Shown here: positions 1 to 5,081 of the stretch, in pieces | How the letters are laid out: each line of letters opens with the position of its first letter | How positions within the stretch are numbered: position 1 is the stretch's first letter | Origin: Gemmatimonadota bacterium | Lineage (GTDB): Bacteria; Gemmatimonadota; Gemmatimonadetes; Longimicrobiales; Gaopeijiaceae | NCBI GenBank assembly: GCA_015492755.1 | Contig: WGEM01000096.1 | Coordinates: 1 to 5,081 of the forward strand | DNA length: 5,081 nt | Direction of reading: 5' to 3' | Made by a program: the position numbers and the translations under genes | The notes under the pieces: generated by a model | The model's input: the letters and a program-made list of their open reading frames with translations, nothing else | Told to the model about the DNA's origin: nothing | Database searches by the model: none

Positions 1-57
1 CGTGCCCGCACCGAAGAGCGACCGGTGGCGGCGCTGGTGACGGAGGCGCTGGACTGA
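1..57 (+). CDS. C-terminal end of a ThDP-dependent decarboxylase alpha subunit (partial, cut by left edge)
   Basis: Only the last 18 codons are in the window, ending in TGA at 55-57. The translated tail, ARTEERPVAALVTEALD, resembles the end of the complete alpha subunit on the other strand at 440-982 (ARTQETPVALILTAPPT), including the shared ART-x-E-x-PVA core. The TGA overlaps the ATG of the following beta-subunit gene (TGATG), the close coupling expected of an alpha-beta pair. In this family the alpha chain supplies the PYR-type ThDP-binding domain and the beta chain the PP-type domain. The assignment rests on this short tail plus its position in front of a recognisable beta subunit. The two tails differ enough that the copies are paralogues or come from different strains. 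Confidence 0.6.
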   Translation, partial: RARTEERPVAALVTEALD

Positions 58-350
58 TGCTCACGCGGGCGCAGCTCCTGGAGCCGCTGGCACGCCTCCG
101 TTCCGATGAGGTGGTGGTGACCACCATGGCGGTGACCCGACCCTGGGGGCGGCTCTCGGACCACGACCTGGACTTCGCCTCCGCCGACAGCGCCATGGGC
201 CACGCCGCCGATCTGGCGCTGGGCATCGCCCTGGCGCAGCCCCGGCGCAGGGTGATCTGCCTGAACGGCGACGGGAGCATGCTCATGACGCTGGGCACGC
301 TGGCCACCGCCGCAGGCTGCGGTGCGGCGAACTACCTGCTCATCGTGGTG
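57..350 (+). pseudogene. Truncated beta subunit of sulfopyruvate/phosphonopyruvate decarboxylase-like enzyme (plus-strand copy)
   Basis: Codons 1-98 from the ATG at 57 read as the PP-type ThDP-binding subunit. They contain VVVTTMAVTRPW (residues ~19-30), the conserved SAMGHAADLALGIALA segment (~45-60), and LNGDGSMLM with GDGS at 71-74, the start of the ThDP/Mg2+ motif. The motif should continue ~25-30 residues later with an Asn-containing stretch of the type LDNGVY, but after NYLLIVV the frame runs into TTTWSVRRRARG and then into the antisense of the minus-strand genes. Roughly 80-90 residues of the usual ~180-190 are therefore missing. The frame stays open to 1388, but that extension is a high-GC shadow and not a real domain. 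The start is supported by overlap with the upstream stop and by the match to the other copy's N-terminus. As it stands, metal and ThDP binding should be lost. Confidence 0.82.
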
Positions 351-358
351 ACCACCAC
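338..358. other. Rearrangement or chimera junction between two convergent alpha-beta gene pairs
   Basis: Left of this interval the plus strand encodes a beta subunit. Right of it the minus strand encodes the start of another. The bases here fit both proteins: plus strand LLIVV (336-350) and minus strand VVVTTM (358-341). The exact breakpoint is therefore hidden in a shared stretch of about 10-20 bases containing the quasi-palindrome GTGGT-G-ACCAC at 345-355. This is the pattern of microhomology joining. Whether it arose in the genome or during amplification or assembly cannot be told from the sequence. Confidence 0.75.
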
Positions 359-412
359 CTGGTCGGTGCGGAGGCGGGCGAGGGGTTCCAGGAGCTGGGG
401 GCGGGAGAGCAT
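341..412 (-). pseudogene. 5' fragment of a second decarboxylase beta subunit (minus-strand copy)
   Basis: On the minus strand an ATG at 412-410 opens MLSRPQLLEPLARLR and continues TDQVVVTTM. It matches the plus-strand beta subunit at 20 of 24 residues. The frame then reads SR and stops at 334-332, giving 26 codons in all. The start lies 27 bases after the stop of the alpha gene at 440, so this is the expected alpha-beta order. No clear Shine-Dalgarno sequence is seen in that gap. Everything after about codon 24, including the whole GDGS region, has been replaced by the antisense of the plus-strand beta gene. A standard gene caller would miss it because it is so short. It is the remains of the partner of the alpha subunit at 440-982, not a functional small gene. 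Confidence 0.8.
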
Positions 413-439
413 CGGAGGATACGTCGCGGGAGTCAGCCG

Positions 440-982
440 TCAGGTGGGAGGAGCGGTGAGGATGAGGGCCACCGGCGTCTCCTGCGTCCGGGCCATGCGG
501 ACGGTCCCGGCTAGGCGGGCGGGAGCCTGTGTGCCGTCGTCGCACCGGGTCCACGGGATGCCCCAGGCATCCAGCGTCGGCTCGGTGAGGAGCGCCACGG
601 AGTCCACGTCGGGCCGGCGGAGGAGCTCGCCTTCGGGGGGCGCCCTGGGGTCGACCCCCGCGGCGGCGAGGCGGGCGTACCCCCGGCCCGTGATGAGGAC
701 GGGGAGCGGTACCCCCATGCGCACGGCGGTACCGCGCAGCGCGTCGCCCGACTCCAGCAGGCCGGTGTTCTGCACCACCACCAGCGGTCGGCCGCCCCCC
801 AGCCAGACGCCCGACGCCAGCGCGAAGGCCTCGCCCTCGCGGCTCACCGTCACCAGGTGGATCGCCGGGTGGTCCGCCAGCGCGTCGAAGAGCGGCGCCG
901 ACGTGTTGTCCGGGATCCCCGCCACGTGCGTGATGCGGGCGGCCGCCAGGACCCGCAGGACCTCACCCGGTGGCGGCGTCAC
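440..982 (-). CDS. ThDP-dependent decarboxylase alpha subunit (sulfopyruvate/phosphonopyruvate decarboxylase-like)
   Basis: A 180-residue protein forming the PYR-type ThDP-binding half of a two-subunit 2-oxo-acid decarboxylase. The sulfopyruvate decarboxylases of coenzyme M synthesis and the phosphonopyruvate decarboxylases of phosphonate synthesis are built this way; the substrate here is unknown. Visible landmarks are VAGIPDNTSAPL (residues ~20-31) and VSREGEAFALASG (~46-58), where Glu49 aligns with the glutamate that activates ThDP. VVVQNTGLLESGDALRG (~68-84) corresponds to the family's QNSGLGN segment, followed by a PVLITGRGY strand (~94-102) and LDAWGIPW (~137-144). Length is normal for a split alpha chain. 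The GTG start at 982 leaves the usual ~20 residues before GIPD; no upstream ATG is usable because the nearest one runs straight into TAG. It begins 4 bases after the DinB-like gene's stop, suggesting translational coupling. Its beta partner downstream is broken, so it is an orphan in this window. Confidence 0.85.
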   Translation of the reverse strand: MTPPPGEVLRVLAAARITHVAGIPDNTSAPLFDALADHPAIHLVTVSREGEAFALASGVWLGGGRPLVVVQNTGLLESGDALRGTAVRMGVPLPVLITGRGYARLAAAGVDPRAPPEGELLRRPDVDSVALLTEPTLDAWGIPWTRCDDGTQAPARLAGTVRMARTQETPVALILTAPPT

Positions 983-986
983 GGGG

Positions 987-1523
987 CTACATGCCGCTCC
1001 AGGGCGGCGTGACGTGGTTGGTGCGGGCGTAGGCGATGAGCTGACCCAGGTGCTCGTGCAGGTGTGTGGTCATGGTGAGGAGGAACCCCCGCACGTTGGT
1101 GTCGCGGCCGAAGAGCCGTACCGGCTCGTCCAGATCCTCGATGCCGCGGACCACGTCGTAGATGTAGGAGAACGACGCGTTGAGCGCCTCCACCGCGTCC
1201 TCCTGCGTGAGCCCCTCGGCGTTGCCCCGCACCCAGGCCTCCGGCGTGCCCTCCGGCGGCCGGATCCCGATGATCCCCGGGAAGCGATAATTCGCCGAGG
1301 TGATGTGCATCAGGACCTCGCCCACGGAGCGGACGCCCTCTTCGGGCCGCCATGTGTAGGTCTCCTGGGGAATGGCCTGCGCCAGTGAGACCACCTTCTC
1401 CGCCACACCCTGGACGTCGGAGACGACGGCTTCCTGCAGGGTCTGAGCTCTGGTGGCGGCGGGGGAGGCGCCCAGCGCGGTGAGAAGGATGAAGGCGGCT
1501 GCCGGCGGGATGGTGCGTGTCAT
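987..1523 (-). CDS. Exported DinB/YfiT-like putative metal-dependent protein
   Basis: A 178-residue protein. Residues 1-26 look like a signal peptide: an Arg near the start, a hydrophobic stretch AAAFILLTALGA, and a likely AxA-type cleavage after ATRA. The mature part resembles the DinB/YfiT four-helix fold. It shows a first histidine in VLMHITSANY (His73), the typical tryptophan in YTWRP (Trp58), and a late histidine cluster THLHEHLGQLIAY (His154, His156, His158). In the family three histidines on separate helices bind a divalent metal; I infer His73, His154 and His158. Known members include thiol-transferases and hydrolases, but most are uncharacterised, and the substrate here is unknown. 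The ATG at 1523 was chosen over an open frame reaching 1910. It starts the signal peptide, has GAGG 8 bases upstream (1532-1535), and the longer frame overlaps the permease gene. Export puts it in the periplasm or on the envelope. Confidence 0.8.
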   Translation of the reverse strand: MTRTIPPAAAFILLTALGASPAATRAQTLQEAVVSDVQGVAEKVVSLAQAIPQETYTWRPEEGVRSVGEVLMHITSANYRFPGIIGIRPPEGTPEAWVRGNAEGLTQEDAVEALNASFSYIYDVVRGIEDLDEPVRLFGRDTNVRGFLLTMTTHLHEHLGQLIAYARTNHVTPPWSGM

Positions 1524-1609
1524 CTGGAAGGCCTCGCGGCGGGGGTGGACGGCGTATGGGGCACACTCGGACGCAAAGTGCGACCGGCGTGTGCGCCGCG
1601 CCAGCGGAC
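1524..1609 (-). other. Intergenic spacer with two short hairpins after the permease gene
   Basis: Eighty-six bases lie between the permease stop and the DinB-like start. Reading the plus strand, CGGCG-TGTG-CGCCG at 1585-1598 is a perfect 5-bp stem and CGCA-AAG-TGCG at 1572-1582 a 4-bp stem. Both follow the permease stop closely on the transcribed strand. There is no T-run after either, so they are weak candidates for a transcript-end or processing structure. No convincing -35/-10 pair was found for the DinB-like gene. Confidence 0.25.
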
Positions 1610-2926
1610 TCACCCCGCCCGCGCGGTGATCCACCCCGCCGCCAGGATGGCGGCCAGCATGGCTCCGGCGCCCAGCGCCAGCTGCGGCTGGGTGCCCACG
1701 ATCACCGCCAGGATGGCCACGTAGAGCGCCACGGTGACGGCGGGCAGCCAGGGATGGCCGGGCATGCGGAAGGGACGCACCAGTTCGGGCCGGATGCGGC
1801 GGAGGCGGAAGTAGCCCAGGAGCACCATGGTGTCCACCGTGATGGCCACCGTCATCATGAAGCGGATGAGGAGCTCGAAGGCCCCCGAGAGCGCCAGGAA
1901 GCCGATCCACGCGGCGATGAAGTAGAGCGCGTTACGCGGCGTGCCCCGGGCGTCCACGCGGGTGAACGCCGAGGGCGAGAGCCCGTGCTGCGCCAGGCCG
2001 TACGCCACCCGCGGCAGCCCCAGGAAGTTGACGTTGAGGCTGCTCACCAGGATGAGGAGCGCCGCCACGGTAACGGCGGTCCCCGCGGCGTCGCCGAAGA
2101 CGGCGGCCGTGGCCGACGCGGCGATGAGCTCGGGGTCGGCGGCCATCTCCTCCGGGGTGAGCGCCGCCAGGAAGGCCACGTTCATCAGGAGGTAGAGCGC
2201 CATGACCGCCAGCGAGCCTCCCACCAGGATCTTCGGGAGCGCCCGGCCCGGGTCCTTCACCTCCTCGGCCATCTTCGCCGCGTCCTCCCATCCGTAGTAC
2301 GCGAAGGAGATGGACTGATACGCCAGCGCGAAGCCCAGCAGCCCCGCCGTGGGGCCGGAGGCGCCGGTGGGCGAGGGGCGGAAGCCGGCGAACTCGCCGG
2401 CGGCGATACCCGCGGCGGCGATGACCAGGACGATGAGCACCTTGATGGCGGTGGTGACGTTCTGGAAGGTGGTGCTGGCCTTGAGTCCGCGGGTGTGCAG
2501 GAAGAAGAACGCCACGCAGACCGCGAAGGCCATGATACGCACGTCGCCCCGGTCCCCCAGCAGGATGCGGACGTACTCGGCGACAGCCACCGCCTTCGCC
2601 GCGCCCGAGAACCCCCGGGAGACCAGGAGCTCCGACCACCCCGCCACGAAGCCCATGGTGTTGCCCCAGGCGTGGCGGGCGTAGACGTACTTCCCGCCGG
2701 CTTCGGGGAGCGCCGCGGCCATCTCCCCCAGGAGGAGGGTGGAGAGCGCCACCACCACGCCTCCGAAGAACCACATCCCCAGGATGATCCACGGATCACC
2801 CAGGTATCCCGCGATGAGACCCGGTGTGCGCAGAATACCCGCGCCGATGACGATGCCCACCGTCACCGCCATCCCGTCGCGGATGCGGAGCACGCGTTGG
2901 AGCTTGTAGGTGTCGGGTGCGGTCAT
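1610..2926 (-). CDS. APC-superfamily amino acid permease
   Basis: A 438-residue inner-membrane transporter of the amino acid-polyamine-organocation superfamily, with about 12 hydrophobic segments and the usual family length. Hallmarks are GIVIGAGILRTPG in helix 1 (residues ~24-36), the unwound substrate site, and the loop GEMAAALPEAGGKYVYAR (67-84). Helix 6 carries FAYYGWEDAAKMAEEVKDP (208-226), the strongly conserved FAYDGW...EEVKNP signature of LAT-like/SLC7-type members, followed by RALPKIL. It probably carries an amino acid by proton symport or exchange; the substrate cannot be read from sequence. The ATG at 2926 is preferred to an in-frame ATG at 2980. The 18 extra residues are not membrane-like and lie in the intergenic spacer, while GGAAAGG sits about 9 bases before 2926. 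It lies 55 bases after the unknown 517-residue gene and 86 bases before the DinB-like gene, on the same strand. Confidence 0.92.
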   Translation of the reverse strand: MTAPDTYKLQRVLRIRDGMAVTVGIVIGAGILRTPGLIAGYLGDPWIILGMWFFGGVVVALSTLLLGEMAAALPEAGGKYVYARHAWGNTMGFVAGWSELLVSRGFSGAAKAVAVAEYVRILLGDRGDVRIMAFAVCVAFFFLHTRGLKASTTFQNVTTAIKVLIVLVIAAAGIAAGEFAGFRPSPTGASGPTAGLLGFALAYQSISFAYYGWEDAAKMAEEVKDPGRALPKILVGGSLAVMALYLLMNVAFLAALTPEEMAADPELIAASATAAVFGDAAGTAVTVAALLILVSSLNVNFLGLPRVAYGLAQHGLSPSAFTRVDARGTPRNALYFIAAWIGFLALSGAFELLIRFMMTVAITVDTMVLLGYFRLRRIRPELVRPFRMPGHPWLPAVTVALYVAILAVIVGTQPQLALGAGAMLAAILAAGWITARAG

Positions 2927-2981
2927 GGGGGCGGGCCTTTCCGAAGGACGGACGTAGGTTGCACCGTTCGGCGGTCTCAAC

Positions 2982-4535
2982 CTAAGGGGTTCCGTCCGAC
3001 TCTTCCTCTTCTTCGTCCACCGGAGGTCCGACGTATTTCCGACGTTCCGCGAGGGCCGCGGTGAGGATCTCGTGGAGACTCAACGACCGTGGATCCTTGC
3101 CAGTCCCATTGGGTTTCTTCCGCCCGGGCTTGACGTGACGGAGCCTGCTCCGGTCGAAGTTGGCGATCTCGTGCGCGATCTCCCGCTGGAGGTCGTAGTT
3201 GAGGTGCGTGGGAGACGATGCCCCCGGGATGGTTGAGCGCAGCGCCGCGGCCCTCTTCTGTTGCCGTGAGATGGACTGCCTCGTTCGGTAGCCGGCGAGG
3301 AGGTCGTCCATTTTGCGGAGGCGCCGGCCCATGAGATCCTCGAACCGCTGGACCTTGGCCTCCAGCTCCTCGATCTGTTTCTGGACGGCCCGGCTGTCGG
3401 GCTCGATGTAGGCTTCTACCTGCGAGAGCTGCGACGGCTTCACCACGCCGCCCTCCGCCGTCACATGGCGGAAGAGGTGTCGAAGGTGCTTCGTGATGGC
3501 GCTTTCCTCGAGGTCCGCGCGTAACTCTTTGATGTCCATGCGCCATACCTTCGTCCACCAGATCGCGTGCTCGAAGGTGGCGCGGAGCTCGTCGAGTTCG
3601 GCGAGGGTGATGGTTCCGGCACGGTCCAGCCGTCCCGGACCGGAAAGCATCTGGGCCTGAAGCGTGTCTCCGGCCGCGATGACACCGGGACCGAGGTACT
3701 TCTTCTTCAACTTGTCAATCTTCTGGTCGAGGCCGTACCTCGCAGAGAGGCGTTCGAAGTGAGCTTCCCGTTCGCGAACCAGGTCGGTAAGGCCCGCCGC
3801 GAGTCCGCCGATGATGTTCAGAGCGTCTACACCCTTCTTCGCCAGCTTCAGGGCCGTCCTGGGATTCGGAGCTACCAGTAACTCAGCCGCTTTTCTGCCG
3901 CTGCCGGCGGCGATCTTCACGATGCGCCAGACACCTCCCGCGGCGAGGATCTTTCGATCGAGGTCCGAGGTAGCGCCGTGGTAGGTCGCGTCGGCGTACA
4001 CGGCCTCGATGGTCTGATAGGTGGTGAGATACTCACCCACCCACCGATTGTGGTACACCTTGTTCGCCACGCGCTCGCGCTTCCTCGTGATCCAGTTCTG
4101 GATGGCGGAGAGCGTGCCGGACGCCCTCTCTCCGGCGATTGCCTTGTAATCGTCCTTGACCTGCTGGAGGCGCTTCCAGAACTCGGAGTCTTTTTCGGTG
4201 AGGAGCATCTGGTGCCGCAGGGGCGCCCCGAGCCGGTGCGCGTACGTGCTCGCCGCCGCGTCGCCTCGTCGGGTCGTCTGGAACGCAGCGACCCACGCGC
4301 CTGCCATCTCCAACAGCTCCTCTTCGGTGAGAAGCGTGAGCCAGGAGAAGTCGTACGCCCCGTAACGGAGCTCCTGAATGTTGAACTGCTGCGGACGCGT
4401 GATGCGGCCATCGAGCACTTTGGAGAGGACCTTGTCCAGCTCCCTGAGGTTGCTCTTGTTGGGCCTGCCCAGCGGCTTGGTAACCGCCCGCGACGTGTGC
4501 TTCCACGCTCGCTGCAGCTTCCGGCGGAAATCCAT
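2982..4535 (-). CDS. Protein of unknown function, 517 residues, helical with coiled coil and acidic tail
   Basis: I do not recognise the family. The start at 4535 has GAGG 6 bases upstream (4542-4545), and the frame is open for 517 codons in a region of lower GC than its neighbours (55-62% in two 60-base lines, against 75-85% in flanking genes). Long frames are not expected by chance here. There is no signal peptide. The N-terminus is basic (MDFRRKLQRAWKHTSR). Residues ~64-90 and ~115-160 look helical and amphipathic. GGLAAGLTDL (~243-252) is the only mildly hydrophobic glycine-rich patch, too short for a membrane span. SRAVQKQIEELEAKVQRFED (381-400), continuing to ~416, is a likely coiled coil. 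Residues ~462-480 are rich in Arg/Lys, and 507-513 are nearly all Asp/Glu. No nuclease, kinase or protease motif is visible. It sits between a LutC gene and a permease without an evident functional link; transfer from elsewhere is an inference from base composition. Confidence 0.8.
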   Translation of the reverse strand: MDFRRKLQRAWKHTSRAVTKPLGRPNKSNLRELDKVLSKVLDGRITRPQQFNIQELRYGAYDFSWLTLLTEEELLEMAGAWVAAFQTTRRGDAAASTYAHRLGAPLRHQMLLTEKDSEFWKRLQQVKDDYKAIAGERASGTLSAIQNWITRKRERVANKVYHNRWVGEYLTTYQTIEAVYADATYHGATSDLDRKILAAGGVWRIVKIAAGSGRKAAELLVAPNPRTALKLAKKGVDALNIIGGLAAGLTDLVREREAHFERLSARYGLDQKIDKLKKKYLGPGVIAAGDTLQAQMLSGPGRLDRAGTITLAELDELRATFEHAIWWTKVWRMDIKELRADLEESAITKHLRHLFRHVTAEGGVVKPSQLSQVEAYIEPDSRAVQKQIEELEAKVQRFEDLMGRRLRKMDDLLAGYRTRQSISRQQKRAAALRSTIPGASSPTHLNYDLQREIAHEIANFDRSRLRHVKPGRKKPNGTGKDPRSLSLHEILTAALAERRKYVGPPVDEEEEESDGTP

Positions 4536-4605
4536 GTGGCGCCTCGTGGAGTGGTGACGTGTGGGGCCACCATACCGACGTGCGGCCCTCCGGGCCAGGG
4601 ATGCC
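4536..4605 (-). promoter_or_regulatory. Spacer with GACGTG direct repeat and GC hairpin (weak regulatory candidate)
   Basis: This 70-base spacer separates the LutC-like stop from the start of the unknown gene. GACGTGTGG at 4556-4564 and GACGTGCGG at 4577-4585 differ at one base and are spaced 21 bases apart, two helical turns. A perfect 5-bp stem GGCCC-TCC-GGGCC lies at 4584-4596, directly after the LutC stop, without a T-run. No convincing sigma70 promoter is visible. In DNA this GC-rich, such short repeats can occur by chance. Confidence 0.22.
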
Positions 4606-5081
4606 TCAGCCCACCACCACCGCCACCACCCGCCCGGGCCCGTGCACCCCCTGCACCACCACCTGGCCGATGTCGGCGGACTTCGAGGGGCCCGAGTGGA
4701 GCGCCACCGCCGAGGGGAGGTTGGCGCGGAGGGCAGCCAGCGCCTCCGCCAGTGTGAGATGCAGCGTCGCGGCGTCCACCACCACCAGGTGCGTCGGCGG
4801 GAGGAGCTGGACGGCGCGGCCGTCCGTCGCCGAGAGGAGGAGCGAGCCCGTCTCCGCCACCGCGCCCACCGCCGCCGAGATGCCCAGCGCCGCGTCGCGG
4901 GCGTGCGCCTCGGGGAGGTGAGCCAGCGCCTCCCTGGCCCACGCGGGCGCTGCGCGGCCGAAGGCCACGGCGGCGTCGGGGCTCACCACGCCGTCCACCC
5001 ACTGCCGGAGCCAGTCCCCCGCGGCGCGGGTGTCGGGGAACCACTCCACCTCGCCCCCCGCCTGGGTGAATTGCCGGCGGA
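4606..5081 (-). CDS. lutC: LutC/YkgG-family LUD-domain protein (partial, N-terminus beyond right edge)
   Basis: About 158 codons of the C-terminal part of a LUD-domain protein. The family signature is clear: the strand SLLLSATDGRAVQLLPPTHL, corresponding to the usual GTVVL...LLPPVHIVV, and the closing HSGPSKSADIGQVVVQGVHG, corresponding to the family's GPSRTADIE...GVHGP segment, then PGRVVAVVVG and TGA. In the LutABC system LutC acts with the iron-sulfur proteins LutA and LutB in L-lactate oxidation to pyruvate, but stand-alone LUD proteins have unclear roles. The usual Glu after ADI is Gly here. A GTG at 5049 could be taken as a start, but the frame stays open to the edge and reads RRQFTQAGGEVEWF, which fits the FxxAGGEV stretch of the family, so the gene continues to the right. 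Partners lutA/lutB, if present, would lie outside the window. Confidence 0.85.
   Translation of the reverse strand, partial: RRQFTQAGGEVEWFPDTRAAGDWLRQWVDGVVSPDAAVAFGRAAPAWAREALAHLPEAHARDAALGISAAVGAVAETGSLLLSATDGRAVQLLPPTHLVVVDAATLHLTLAEALAALRANLPSAVALHSGPSKSADIGQVVVQGVHGPGRVVAVVVG

Larger units (their letters stand above)
57..412. repeat. Imperfect inverted repeat formed by two beta-subunit 5' ends
   Basis: The arms are 57-128 and the reverse complement of 341-412, separated by 212 bases. By eye 57 of 72 bases match (about 79%), and differences fall mostly at third codon positions, as expected for diverged coding copies. The 13-mer GTGGTGACCACCA also occurs in direct orientation at 114-126 and 345-357, because its core GTGGT-G-ACCAC is nearly its own reverse complement. 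The repeat is gene-derived and carries no sign of a transposon end. Confidence 0.75.

Noticed and set aside
440..982. Calling the alpha subunit comD or a phosphonopyruvate decarboxylase by name
   Set aside because: The family members share these motifs and the substrate cannot be told from the alpha chain alone. No pathway neighbour is visible.
351..1388. Plus-strand continuation of the beta frame to a 443-codon protein
   Set aside because: After residue ~98 the translation is Arg/Ser/Pro-rich antisense of the alpha and DinB-like genes, with no domain. The frame is open only because of high GC; a fusion protein should not be annotated.
1524..1910. N-terminal extension of the DinB-like gene to a 307-residue protein
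   Set aside because: The added 129 residues overlap the permease gene in another frame and are low-complexity. The ATG at 1523 begins a signal peptide and has GAGG at the right distance.
2951..2980. Possible sigma70 promoter for the permease (TTGAGA at 2980-2975, TACGTC at 2956-2951, minus strand)
   Set aside because: The -35 is good but the -10 matches poorly and the spacing is 18. With one supported box in GC-rich DNA it is not convincing.
1517..3064. 515-codon plus-strand frame opposite the permease
   Set aside because: Its composition (Gly, Arg, His, Glu, Asp runs) is typical of the antisense of a GC-rich membrane protein gene. The minus-strand frame has full APC-family motifs and a ribosome site.
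4609..4680. CCACCACC-rich stretch that looks like a simple repeat
   Set aside because: It is the antisense of Val/Gly-rich codons (VVVG, VVVQGVHGPGRV) at the LutC C-terminus. There is no regular unit, so ordinary coding bias explains it.
3917..5044. 375-codon minus-strand frame across the unknown gene and LutC gene
   Set aside because: It is out of frame with both, Arg/Gly/Ser-rich and without motifs. The two supported frames have family signature or ribosome site.

Overview
This is a GC-rich bacterial window. Most coding sequence looks roughly 70-80% GC in the lines I counted, and it reads as almost wall-to-wall protein genes. No rRNA, tRNA, CRISPR array or insertion sequence was seen. A soil or marine metagenomic lineage such as Gemmatimonadota would fit the GC content, the exported DinB-like protein and the gene mix. 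That is only a guess; nothing here is diagnostic of a phylum.

Layout. From the right edge leftward, the minus strand carries an apparently co-directional run. It holds a LutC/YkgG-family (LUD domain) protein cut by the window edge (4606-5081), a 517-residue protein of unknown function (2982-4535), an APC-superfamily amino acid permease (1610-2926) and an exported DinB-like protein (987-1523). It continues with the alpha (PYR-type) subunit of a ThDP-dependent sulfopyruvate/phosphonopyruvate decarboxylase-like enzyme (440-982) and the first ~24 codons of its beta subunit (412 down to ~341). From the left edge, the plus strand carries the last 18 codons of another alpha subunit (1-57), overlapping the start of another beta subunit (57 to ~350).

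The most notable feature is at about 338-358. Two different alpha-beta decarboxylase gene pairs, pointing at each other, are joined inside their beta genes. Both beta genes lose their 3' parts. The plus-strand copy keeps the GDGS half of the ThDP motif but is cut just before the expected Asn-containing second half. The minus-strand copy keeps only its N-terminus. The retained N-termini match at 20 of 24 residues and 57 of 72 bases, so these are diverged paralogues (or strain variants), not one gene folded back on itself. The join sits on a quasi-palindrome, GTGGT-G-ACCAC. It could be a real deletion or inversion scar, or a chimeric read, amplification product or assembly join. The sequence alone cannot decide.

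The second point of interest is the 517-residue gene. It is lower in GC than its neighbours, mostly helical-looking, with a coiled coil, a basic patch and an acidic tail, and belongs to no family I recognise. The remaining genes are ordinary family members. They share a strand but show no obvious single pathway. The only tight spacing is the 4-base gap between the DinB-like gene and the decarboxylase alpha gene.
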